Shown piece by piece: positions 23,843 through 30,881 of a stretch of 31,644 nucleotides of DNA. The number at the start of each line of letters is the position of its first letter. The stretch's first letter is position 1. Made by a program: the position numbers and the translations under genes. The notes beneath the pieces were generated by a model. It was not told where the DNA came from. It ran no database searches and was given only the letters and a program-made list of their open reading frames with translations. Source of the stretch: CAZOKZ01 sp964580585 (GTDB taxonomy: Bacteria; Sumerlaeota; Sumerlaeia; SLMS01; JAHLLQ01); the NCBI GenBank assembly GCA_964580585.1, contig CAZOKZ010000054.1, forward strand, positions 1 through 31,644. The letters run 5' to 3'.

Positions 23843-23888
23843 AGATTGTCAATAGTCTTAAGTTTTGGCCGCTTTATGAGATTGTCAA
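23843..23888 (-). repeat. Direct repeats TTGACAATCT upstream of the radical SAM genes
   Basis: On the minus strand TTGACAATCT occurs at 23888-23879 and again at 23852-23843, 36 bases apart, 29 to 74 bases before the radical SAM start codon. Each contains a perfect -35 hexamer TTGACA, but neither has a convincing -10 at 16-18 bases. They could be tandem promoters with weak -10 boxes or regulator sites. Confidence 0.45.
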
Positions 23889-23996
23889 CGGCAATTGGGG
23901 TGGAACCCGAAAATGCTCGAATTCCTCCGTTTAAACCTGGGACGAACTATCCAAGCAAAAACGTGTCCATGAGCTTTTCTTGTCTCTACGAAACAA

Positions 23997-24025
23997 ACAA
24001 GCCGCCCGGTGAACGGGCGGCTTGT
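23997..24025 (-). terminator. Rho-independent terminator of the FKBP gene
   Basis: Perfect 12-base arms, 23997-24008 (ACAAGCCGCCCG) and 24014-24025, enclose a 5-base loop. On the minus strand the stem is followed by a T-rich run (TTGTTTGTTTCG-like). It lies 26 bases after the FKBP stop at 24052. Confidence 0.85.
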
Positions 24026-24051
24026 GGGTATTCGTCCAGAGGAATCGATGA

Positions 24052-24804
24052 TTACTTCGCGATGTCGATCAGCTCGATTTCGAAAATCAACAGGCTGTTG
24101 GGCGGAATCGACGGATGGCCTTGATTGCCATAGGCCAGGTCTGGCGGGATGAACAGCTTCCACTTCGCGCCGACTTTCATCTTCTGAAGCGCTTCGGTCC
24201 AGCCGGGGATTACCTGTCCAACACCGAACGTAGCCGGCTGGCCGCGATCATACGAGCTGTCGAAAACTTCACCGCTCATCAGCGTGCCCTTATAATGGGT
24301 TGTCACCTTGTCGTTTTCTTTCGGGGTGGCGCCGTCGCCTTCCTCAATCACCATGTACTGCAGACCGCTTTCCGTGGTAACCACGCCTTCTTTTTTGCCG
24401 TTTTCGGCCAGGAACGCATCAGCCGCAGCCTTGTTCTCTTCGGCTTTTACTTCCATTTCGGCCTGCATCTCCTGTTGGCGAGCCGCCATTTTATCCTGCA
24501 TCGTCTTCTGCAGGTTCTGCATGGTTTCCATCATTTCGTCTTCTGACATGGCAAGGTCATTGCCTTCCATGATGTCCTGAATCGCGTGGCTCAGGGATTT
24601 GACGTCGATTTCGAGTTCGCTGGCTTTGAGCTCGCCACCGATGCTGGCACCAATCGAGTAACTGACCTTCTGAATTTCGGTTTCCAAAACCGCCGTGCTT
24701 TTCGCAGCGGCTTTTGCTTCGGCTTCTTCGGCGTTCGCCATCCAGAAAATGGGCGCCGCTAACATCGCCGAAGCGATCAACGGATAAACGAGGCGTTTTT
24801 TCAT
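24052..24804 (-). CDS. Exported FKBP-type peptidyl-prolyl isomerase (Mip/FkpA-like)
   Basis: A 250-residue protein. A signal peptide (LVYPLIASAMLAAPIFWMANA) is followed by an FKBP_N dimerisation region (about 40-130: VSYSIGASIGGELKASELEIDVKSLSHAIQDI, then a long Met/Gln/Glu-rich helix). The FKBP catalytic domain follows (about 140-250: VTTESGLQYMVIEEGDGATP, VTTHYKGTLMSGEVFDSSYDRGQPATFGVGQVIPGW, LAYGNQG, LLIFEIELIDI). This is the Mip/FkpA/FklB layout of periplasmic folding catalysts that also chaperone outer-membrane proteins. ATG 24804 has AAGGAG about 10 bases upstream and gives a clean signal peptide; TTG 24837 would spoil it. Confidence 0.93.
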   Translation of the reverse strand: MKKRLVYPLIASAMLAAPIFWMANAEEAEAKAAAKSTAVLETEIQKVSYSIGASIGGELKASELEIDVKSLSHAIQDIMEGNDLAMSEDEMMETMQNLQKTMQDKMAARQQEMQAEMEVKAEENKAAADAFLAENGKKEGVVTTESGLQYMVIEEGDGATPKENDKVTTHYKGTLMSGEVFDSSYDRGQPATFGVGQVIPGWTEALQKMKVGAKWKLFIPPDLAYGNQGHPSIPPNSLLIFEIELIDIAK

Positions 24805-25168
24805 AAATGTTTTGCTCCTTGAGATTCGGACAGCCAACGCGTGGCATTATCGCGAGGACAATCAAATTTGTCGCGCACGGAGAAAATCTCCCAAATGGGC
24901 TCAGGCCCTGTGCGTCAAAAGAAAAGACCGCTTCATCCAGCGGCCCATCTCCTACATTCACTATGACAACCCATCTATCGAGGATGTTCCCCAGGCTGCA
25001 ACTGATTTAACCGAGGCGGCGCAGAACGTCCTGCTCACTCACCACAGCGTTCTGTTCCATTTCCCCCTTGACCTGCCTCTGCCCGTTAAGGCTTATGGCC
25101 CCCTTGCCACGGTTCTCGAACCGAAGGCCCATACCCACCTGGGAAGAAACGGGGGTGACTGTTCGCAC
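24805..25168. other. Divergent intergenic region of FKBP and rpsU
   Basis: This 364-base space should contain promoters for both genes. A weak candidate for rpsU is TTGACC (25068-25073) with TTATGG (25093-25098), a 19-base spacer. The frame of rpsU is open across most of the region, but its translation has no similarity to S21 and is not called. No small gene or strong hairpin is seen. Confidence 0.5.
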
Positions 25169-25381
25169 ATGCCGAAAGTGCTCGTCGAAGAAGGCGAACC
25201 CATCGATCGCGCGCTCAAACGCTTCAAAAAAGAATGCCAGAAAGCCGGTATTCCCGCAGAAGTGCGCCGCCGTGAATTTCACGAAAAGCCCTCTGTTAAG
25301 AAAAAGCGTAAGCGCGAGGCTGCCATCCGCAAAATGCGCCGCCGCATGCTCAAGATGAAGAAACGCATGGATAACATGTGA
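25169..25381 (+). CDS. rpsU: Small ribosomal subunit protein bS21
   Basis: A 70-residue protein with the typical S21 pattern: VEEGEPIDRALKRFKKECQKAGIPAEVRRREFHEKPSVKKKRKR, then a strongly basic C-terminus (AAIRKMRRRMLKMKKRMDNM). bS21 helps 30S subunits engage the anti-Shine-Dalgarno end of 16S rRNA. Length and start match the family; the ATG at 25169 follows a GGGGGTGA stretch about 11 bases upstream. The gene stands alone between divergent FKBP and its own terminator. Confidence 0.96.
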   Translation: MPKVLVEEGEPIDRALKRFKKECQKAGIPAEVRRREFHEKPSVKKKRKREAAIRKMRRRMLKMKKRMDNM

Positions 25382-25719
25382 TTCAATCTTGTCGCGAATT
25401 GAACGAAAAGATCACACCCGTCATCCGGATTATCCGAATGGCGGGTGCTTTTTTTGCTTACCAATTCTCAGCCACGTTGCTGGTGAAATGGTTTAGAGCG
25501 CGAAGGGCCAAACGGCTGAAAATCGCTATTGCGCTGGATGCACGTTCTGCCTAGCCTCCATCCGCCTTTGCGCGATCTTGCGTTTTTGCGCCCTTTTGGG
25601 ATACGCAAATCTCAGGTGAAAGAACTGAACAACGTTCCCTCGCCCTAAGCTAAACCTTTGCAATATTATACCCCCCGATTTACGAACCGGGGCATCATTA
25701 AGGAGTTGGATCATTCCCT
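25382..25719 (+). other. Intergenic region between rpsU and pdhA
   Basis: It holds the rpsU terminator and then about 260 bases that should contain the pdh promoter. A TATTAT hexamer at 25664-25669 is a -10 candidate without a clear -35 partner. AAGGAG at about 25700 lies unusually far (14 bases) from the pdhA ATG. A small nested hairpin with TTGCGT/ACGCAA arms lies near 25578-25608. Confidence 0.5.
25415..25455 (+). terminator. Rho-independent terminator of rpsU
   Basis: A stem from CACCCG (25415-25420) to CGGGTG (25442-25447) continues inward through CAT/ATG and CGGA/TCCG with two imperfect positions. It is followed by a run of seven T (25449-25455), 34 bases after the rpsU stop. Confidence 0.9.
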
Positions 25720-26859
25720 ATGCCCACGAGTGCGAAGAGTTCGGCTGACAAGACCCAGTCCAAACGGTCGGCCAAAGCGAAAACCCCCACCCGCAACGCC
25801 TCTCCGAAGTCCAAATCCGTCAAGTCCTCCTCAAACGGAAGTGTTAAATTGGACGTCAACAAACCCCGCGTCATCCTTCCCGACGATCAAATCGTTGAAA
25901 TCTACCGACAGATGCTCCTGTGCCGTCGCTTCGAAGAGCGCACCGCCCAGATGTATCAAATGCAAAAAATCAAGGGCTTCTGCCATCTTTACATCGGCCA
26001 GGAAGCCGTCGCGGTCGGCTCGCTGTTTGCCACCCAGCCCCAGGACTACATTTTCACCACCTATCGCGACCACGCTCACGCGTTGCTGCGCGGCATCTCT
26101 GCCCGGGAAGTCATGGCCGAGTTGTTTGCCAAAGCCACTGGTTGTTCCAAAGGCAAGGGCGGCTCGATGCACCTGTTCAACGCCAAGGCCGGCATGATGG
26201 GCGGCAATGGCATTGTCGGTGGCCACGTACCGCTGGCCACGGGCGTGGGCTGGAAAGCCATGTATAACAAGACCGACGAAGTCGTGCTCTGCTACATGGG
26301 CGAAGCCGCCGTGAACCAGGGCGTTTTCCACGAAAGCCTCAACATGGCTTCCTTGTGGAACCTGCCCGTGATTTACATCTGCGAAAACAACCTCTTCGGC
26401 ATGGGCACCGCGGTTCATCGCGCCAGTGCCGAATCCGATCTCTACAAACGCACCGAAGGCGCCTACCGCATTCCCGGCGTTCGTTGCGACGGCATGGACG
26501 TGCTGGAAATGTACGCCGTGACCAAGGAAGCCTGCGAACGCGCACGCAACGAAGGCCGCCCAACGTTTATCGAAGCGATCACCTATCGTTACAAAGGTCA
26601 CTCGATGTCCGACCCGGCCACGTCCTATCGAAAGAAGGACGAAGTCGAACAGTGGAAGTCCAAAGACCCACTTGATCGTCTCGCCGCCCAGTTCCCGAAA
26701 ATTCTGACCGCCGACCTCATCAAAGAGATGGACGAAAAGATCAAAGACGAGGTCCAGGACTCGATTCAGTTCGCCGAAGAATCGCCCTATCCCGATCCCA
26801 GCGAACTCTACACGGACATCTACATCGATTATCCGGGCTTTCCCGGGCCGAACGACTGA
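25720..26859 (+). CDS. pdhA: Pyruvate dehydrogenase E1 component, alpha subunit
   Basis: A 379-residue protein of the heterotetrameric E1 type. It decarboxylates pyruvate on thiamine diphosphate and passes the acetyl group to E2. A Ser/Lys-rich N-terminal tail of about 45 residues precedes the core. Core motifs are FEERTAQMYQMQKIKGFCHLYIGQEA, YRDHAHALLRG, KGKGGSMHLF and MGGNGIVGGHVPLATG. The ThDP/Mg region is GEAAVNQGVFHESLNMASLW to CENN (194-224), and the regulatory-loop region is YRYKGHSMSDP. The usual GDG of the ThDP motif reads GEA here (Glu195). pdhB and pdhC follow on the same strand; no E3 gene is in the window. Confidence 0.94.
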   Translation: MPTSAKSSADKTQSKRSAKAKTPTRNASPKSKSVKSSSNGSVKLDVNKPRVILPDDQIVEIYRQMLLCRRFEERTAQMYQMQKIKGFCHLYIGQEAVAVGSLFATQPQDYIFTTYRDHAHALLRGISAREVMAELFAKATGCSKGKGGSMHLFNAKAGMMGGNGIVGGHVPLATGVGWKAMYNKTDEVVLCYMGEAAVNQGVFHESLNMASLWNLPVIYICENNLFGMGTAVHRASAESDLYKRTEGAYRIPGVRCDGMDVLEMYAVTKEACERARNEGRPTFIEAITYRYKGHSMSDPATSYRKKDEVEQWKSKDPLDRLAAQFPKILTADLIKEMDEKIKDEVQDSIQFAEESPYPDPSELYTDIYIDYPGFPGPND

Positions 26860-26960
26860 GATGCGCCTGTCTTCGGAAACGATCGGGCGCTCAACCGCCT
26901 AACCTCTCGACGTTTGCAGATTACCCCCACACGCTTACACGAACTGGAGTTTATTGACCC

Positions 26961-27950
26961 ATGCCCGAGATTACTTTCCGTGAGGCATTGAACCAGGCTC
27001 TGGCCGAGGAAATGGAACGCGACGATCAAGTGTTCCTGATGGGCGAAGAAGTCGCTCTTTACCACGGCGCGTACAAAGTTTCTCAGAACCTGCATGAAAG
27101 ATTCGGCGATAAACGCGTCGTCGATGCCCCGATTACCGAAGCCGGTTTCGTTGGCCTTGGCATCGGCGCCGCCCATGTGGGCATGCGCCCCGTCATCGAA
27201 GTCATGACGTTCAACTTCGCCATTCTGGCCCTCGACCAGATTTGCAACAACGCCGCCAAGCTGCGCTCGATGTCCGGTGGCCAGTTCACCGTCCCGATCG
27301 TCATCCGTGGCCCGGGCGGCGCAGGCGGCGCGCTTGGTTGCCAGCACAGCCAGGCGCTCGAACAACAATACGTGCACATCCCCGGCATCAAAGTCGTCAT
27401 GCCTTCGACTCCGCACGACGCCAAGGGCCTGTTGAAATCCGCCATTCGCGACAACGATCCGGTAATTTTCATCGAATCGGAAAAGCTTTACAACGTTCGC
27501 GGCGAAGTTCCGGCGGAAGAATATACGATTCCTCTTGGCAAGGCCGACGTAAAGAAAAAGGGCGAGGACGTGACGATCATCACTTGGTCGCGCATGTTGA
27601 CCTCGGCCGTTTTGCCCGCCGTGGAAATTCTCGAAAGCGAAGAAGGCATCAGCTGCGAAGTCATCGACCCGATGACCCTCAGCCCCTTGGATTTCGATAC
27701 GCTCGTCGAGAGCATCAAAAAAACCAACCGCTGCGTGATCGTCGAAGAAGGCTGGCCCAAAGCCAGCGTTGGCGCCTGGATCGCCTCGGAAATGTATGCA
27801 CGGGCATACGATTACCTGGACGCGCCCATTGGACGCGTTCACCAGGAAGACGTCCCGTTGCCCTATGCCCCGAACCTCGAGGAGCTTGCGCTTCCGAGCC
27901 CGCAGAAGGTTGTCGATGCGGTCAAGAAAGCCTGCTACGTCAACGTTTGA
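26961..27950 (+). CDS. pdhB: Pyruvate dehydrogenase E1 component, beta subunit
   Basis: A 329-residue transketolase-like protein. Motifs typical of E1beta are ITFREALNQALAEEMERDDQVFLMGEEVALYHGAYKVSQNL, the ThDP-contacting Glu in GEEV, TEAGFVGLGIGAA, IRGPGGAGGALGCQHSQALE, and EEGWPKASVGAWIA near the C-terminus, ending with YAPNLEELALPS. It pairs with E1alpha to form the active site at the subunit interface. It starts 101 bases after pdhA; GGAG lies about 11 bases before the ATG. A strong hairpin follows the stop. Confidence 0.95.
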   Translation: MPEITFREALNQALAEEMERDDQVFLMGEEVALYHGAYKVSQNLHERFGDKRVVDAPITEAGFVGLGIGAAHVGMRPVIEVMTFNFAILALDQICNNAAKLRSMSGGQFTVPIVIRGPGGAGGALGCQHSQALEQQYVHIPGIKVVMPSTPHDAKGLLKSAIRDNDPVIFIESEKLYNVRGEVPAEEYTIPLGKADVKKKGEDVTIITWSRMLTSAVLPAVEILESEEGISCEVIDPMTLSPLDFDTLVESIKKTNRCVIVEEGWPKASVGAWIASEMYARAYDYLDAPIGRVHQEDVPLPYAPNLEELALPSPQKVVDAVKKACYVNV

Positions 27951-27957
27951 TCACCCC

Positions 27958-28000
27958 GCCGGGCGGGCCAGATCATCCGCCCGGCTTGAAATTTGATTTT
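27958..28000 (+). terminator. GC-rich hairpin between pdhB and pdhC
   Basis: A perfect 9-base stem GCCGGGCGG (27958-27966) / CCGCCCGGC (27977-27985) with a 10-base loop is followed by an A/T-rich stretch ending in five T (about 27996-28000). It lies inside the operon, so it may be a partial terminator or an mRNA-stability hairpin. Confidence 0.6.
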
Positions 28001-28065
28001 TCCTCCGCGAGCGGCCTGATTTTCCCGGGTCCCGCACCTCACCCCCCTCTCAGGAAAAGGTCACG

Positions 28066-29394
28066 ATGGCTACACCGATTGAACTCTTGCAGCTTTCCCC
28101 GACAATGAGCGAAGGCACGATTGTCAAATGGCTCAAGAAGGAAGGCGAGTCGATTTCAGCAGGCGATATTCTGGCTGAAATCGAAACCGACAAAGCCGTG
28201 ATGGAGCAGGAAGCGTTCGACGACGCCACGCTGCTTAAGATTCTCGTCCCCGAAGGCTCCGCCGTTCCCGTCGGTGGTCGCATTGCCATCGTTGGCAACG
28301 AGGGCGAAGACATCTCCGCCCTGTTGGGTAACGGTTCGGCTGCTCCGGCCAAGAAAGCCGAGCCCAAAGCCGAACCCGCACCAGCCCCGGCGGCGTCCGA
28401 ATCCGAACCCATCGTCAAGACTGGCGGTCCGCCTAAAGTCAACCTGCGCGCCGAACAACCGCCCGCAGACAAAGAATCCAACCACCTGGCGAATTTGAAA
28501 AAAGAAGCCCCGGTTTCTACCGGTGGGCGCATTGTTGCCTCACCGCTTGCCCGTAAAATGGCCGCCGACCAGGGTCTCGACCTCGCTGCCATCCAGGGCA
28601 CCGGACCCGGCGGACGCATCATCAAGCGCGACATCGAAAGCGCGCTCGAAGGCGGCGTTTCGGCTCCGGCAACTACGGCTTCCGCCGCCCCCATCGCCGT
28701 AACCCCGGCGGCGGGCGACCAGGAAATCCCCGTCAGCGGCATGCGCAAAGTCATCGCGCGTCGCCTTGTTCAATCACGCCAGGAAGTCCCCGCGTTTGGT
28801 CTTAATGTTGACGTCAACGCCGAAGCGCTTTTGGCTGCCGTGGCTCGTGTGCGTGAAATCAACCCCGACGCCAAGGTCACCGTTACGCACTTCCTCATCA
28901 AGGCCATGGCTTGCACGTTGATGAACCACCCGTGGATGCGCACCCAATGGGTTAACGGCAAGATGATCCGCAAGGCCAGCGCCCACATCTCGGTCGCCGT
29001 AGCGGTCGAGGACGGCCTTCTGACCCCGGTTCTTCGCGACGCGCAGAGCAAAGGCCTTTACGCGATTGCCGCCGAATTGCGCGAACTGGCTGGCAAAGCC
29101 CGCGACCGCAAACTGGGCGAAGCCGATCTTTCCGGCGGCGTTCAGACGATCAGCAACCTGGGCATGTTCGGTATCGATAATTTCGACGCCATCATCAACC
29201 CGCCCGAAGCCGCCATTTTGGCCGTCGGCGCCGTGATCGACAAACCCGTCGTACGCGGCGGTGAAATCGTTCCTGGAAAAATAATTACATTAAACTTGTC
29301 TTGTGACCACCGTGTTGTTGACGGAGCCGTCGGAGCGTCCTATCTTAAAGACCTGAAGGCGGCCTTGGAAGATCCGCTGCTGATGCTGGTGTGA
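28066..29394 (+). CDS. pdhC: Dihydrolipoamide acetyltransferase (E2) of pyruvate dehydrogenase
   Basis: A 442-residue protein. One lipoyl domain (about 2-78) carries the lipoylated Lys43 in EIETDKAVME. An Ala/Pro/Glu-rich linker (about 90-150) follows, then the peripheral subunit-binding domain (about 155-192; VASPLARKMAADQGLDLAAIQGTGPGGRIIKRDI), a second linker, and the catalytic acetyltransferase domain from about 220. That domain ends with the active-site SCDHRVVDG (His415, Asp419). It forms the core of the complex and accepts acetyl groups from E1. AAGG lies about 6 bases before the ATG. E3 must be encoded elsewhere. Confidence 0.95.
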   Translation: MATPIELLQLSPTMSEGTIVKWLKKEGESISAGDILAEIETDKAVMEQEAFDDATLLKILVPEGSAVPVGGRIAIVGNEGEDISALLGNGSAAPAKKAEPKAEPAPAPAASESEPIVKTGGPPKVNLRAEQPPADKESNHLANLKKEAPVSTGGRIVASPLARKMAADQGLDLAAIQGTGPGGRIIKRDIESALEGGVSAPATTASAAPIAVTPAAGDQEIPVSGMRKVIARRLVQSRQEVPAFGLNVDVNAEALLAAVARVREINPDAKVTVTHFLIKAMACTLMNHPWMRTQWVNGKMIRKASAHISVAVAVEDGLLTPVLRDAQSKGLYAIAAELRELAGKARDRKLGEADLSGGVQTISNLGMFGIDNFDAIINPPEAAILAVGAVIDKPVVRGGEIVPGKIITLNLSCDHRVVDGAVGASYLKDLKAALEDPLLMLV

Positions 29395-29871
29395 TGAAGT
29401 GCGGATCAACAACAACTCTGGGAAAGTCGTAAAAGGAACAGCCAACTGACACTTGGCACCCTGCCTGTCCACTTCGGCGGACGGACTCTTTCAAGGCCCC
29501 GAAAATCGATAAAATTGGAAGCGGTGCGGACACCTCACCACCATGGTGTCCCCGCCTCCATAGTCGAGCGGGGCCTGGATTTTTTCCATCCCTGCTCCGC
29601 ATCGCGCCCTAGCCCGCCCCTGGGGCGCGACGCGTTTTTATCGCCTGGGAACGCCACTCTCCCGTCTCCAAAAAGGAGATTGGGTGTCCCCGCCCGATCC
29701 AAAAAATGTGACTTTGAACGAGCGGGACGCTCGTTCTCCTTTCAAGCCCAACGGGCTGAAATTCCCTAGCCTAGGGCAAGCGCAGAGTGCGTCGCCCTGG
29801 GTAATCAGATCGAATTGTTTTGAGCGCTGAAAGTGCGAGATAAAATGTCCCGAATCCCTAATCCCGGTATT
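29395..29871. other. Palindrome-rich intergenic region downstream of pdhC
   Basis: No gene is seen. Hairpins include GGACACC/GGTGTCC (29528-29534 with 29545-29551), TCGCGCCC/GGGCGCGA (29602-29609 with 29623-29630) followed by a T-run at 29635-29639 and so a candidate pdh terminator, TCTCC/GGAGA around 29666, and GAACGAGCG/CGCTCGTTC (29716-29724 with 29728-29736). The second copy of the triple-hairpin element follows. Short frames here only translate these palindromes. Confidence 0.65.
29741..29846 (+). repeat. Triple-hairpin interspersed element, copy 2
   Basis: The stems are AGCCC-AAC-GGGCT (29745-29757), CCTAGGGC with GCCCTGGG (29770-29777 with 29794-29801), and GCGCT-GAA-AGTGC (29824-29836). 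Order, spacing and flanking ATTCC match copy 1 at about 215-316. In the third stem a C-G pair of copy 1 is a G-U pair here, so pairing is kept despite changes in both arms. It ends about 25 bases beyond the stop of the minus-strand Nudix gene. Confidence 0.75.
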
Positions 29872-30303
29872 TCAATACGATTCCATCGCGCGTTGTTGGA
29901 TCGAGAGCACTTCCGCTTGGCGAATGGCGTTTGCGAAGATGCCTTTGGCTTCGTCGCGGCCCAGAAGGTTCAGAGCTTTTTCACCCGGCAACCAAATTCG
30001 ATTGCGGTGATTGAACTCGGGCCATGTCAGGTGCACTTGCGTCACCTGGAGTAAAAAAACCTCTACATCGAACTGAGAACCGGACTTGCGATAGCGAAAT
30101 TTCCCGACGGAAGGACGATGCACGTCGCCGCTGACGCCTGCTTCTTCGTAGGTTTCCACGGCGGCTTGTTCGGCAGCCGTGCAACCAAATTCAATCCGCC
30201 CTTTGGGGAAAACCCAGCGCCCGCCGCTGCTGCTGGAGATCAGCAAAAACTCCAGTTTCCCGCGCGAATCGCGGCGAAACGGAATGGCTCCGGCTTGGGA
30301 CAT
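29872..30303 (-). CDS. Nudix hydrolase with a variant Nudix box
   Basis: About 143 residues. AGAIPFRRDSRGKLEFLLISSSSGGRWVFPKG is the typical entry to a Nudix fold. The Nudix box reads GRIEFGCTAAEQAAVETYEEAGV, aligned with Gx5Ex7REUxEExGU. The metal-binding EExGV end is intact, but the first Glu is Cys and the Arg of RE is Val. The family hydrolyses nucleoside diphosphates linked to another group; PKG followed by this box is closest to the Ap4A/diphosphoinositol-type branch. ATG 30303 begins right at the domain; ATG 30357 would add 18 residues, and neither has a good ribosome binding site. Confidence 0.82.
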   Translation of the reverse strand: MSQAGAIPFRRDSRGKLEFLLISSSSGGRWVFPKGRIEFGCTAAEQAAVETYEEAGVSGDVHRPSVGKFRYRKSGSQFDVEVFLLQVTQVHLTWPEFNHRNRIWLPGEKALNLLGRDEAKGIFANAIRQAEVLSIQQRAMESY

Positions 30304-30557
30304 CACACATTCTGGGATAAAATGGATCACAATTAGGGGGCTTTCTCCAGTATCCATAATCAGTGGATGAACTCATTTAAAGAGATAGGCCCACACCACG
30401 TCCAGCATTTTTTTCACACCTTTGCTCAAAATGAACCGTAACTTTTCGTGGGCGCTTTATTAGGAAGTGTGGAATTGTGGCGAGGGAATTTCTACCCGCT
30501 CTCCTTGACTCTCAATCCCCCTTTATGCGCGATTGTTCGCCAACGGAGGATTCCCCC

Positions 30558-30881
30558 ATGGAGTTGAACGAGCGAATCGAACGCCTCGAAGCGTTGTTGA
30601 CCACCGAAACCGACGATCCCTTGACGCATTTTATGCTCGGGCGCGAATACATGGAGGCCGAACGTTTTGCCGATGGCGCGTGTGTGCTCCGGCGGTGCGT
30701 GGAACTCAACCCGCATTACACGGCGGCGTATCGGTTTCTGGGGGATTGCCATCGCAAAGCGGGAAACGATGCTCAAGCGCGCGAGGCATACGAAACGGGG
30801 ATTGCGGTTGCCCAGGAAACCGGCGATCTTCAGGCAGGCAAGGAAATGGAAGTCTTCCTCGGCAGGTTGAAAAAATCATGA
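30558..30881 (+). CDS. Small TPR protein
   Basis: A 107-residue cytosolic protein made of about two tetratricopeptide repeats (DPLTHFMLGREYMEAERFADGACVLRRCVELNPHYTAAYRFLGDCHRKAGNDAQAREAYETGIAVAQE). GGAGG lies 8 bases before the ATG at 30558, which decides against an upstream start at 30477. The stop overlaps the start of the glycosyltransferase gene by 4 bases (ATGA), so the two are coupled. It is probably a protein-protein adaptor; the partner is unknown. Confidence 0.85.
   Translation: MELNERIERLEALLTTETDDPLTHFMLGREYMEAERFADGACVLRRCVELNPHYTAAYRFLGDCHRKAGNDAQAREAYETGIAVAQETGDLQAGKEMEVFLGRLKKS

Noticed and set aside
24812..25168. N-terminal extension of rpsU by 119 codons
   Set aside because: S21 proteins are about 70 residues and begin MPKV-like here; the upstream translation has no similarity and overlaps the FKBP leader.
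25831..26601. Minus-strand frame opposite pdhA, and a similar one opposite pdhB (26829-27842)
   Set aside because: Shadow frames of strongly conserved E1 genes; translations have no protein-like pattern.
29515..29769. Small plus-strand frame over the palindrome-rich region
   Set aside because: Its translation follows the hairpins and has no ribosome binding site.
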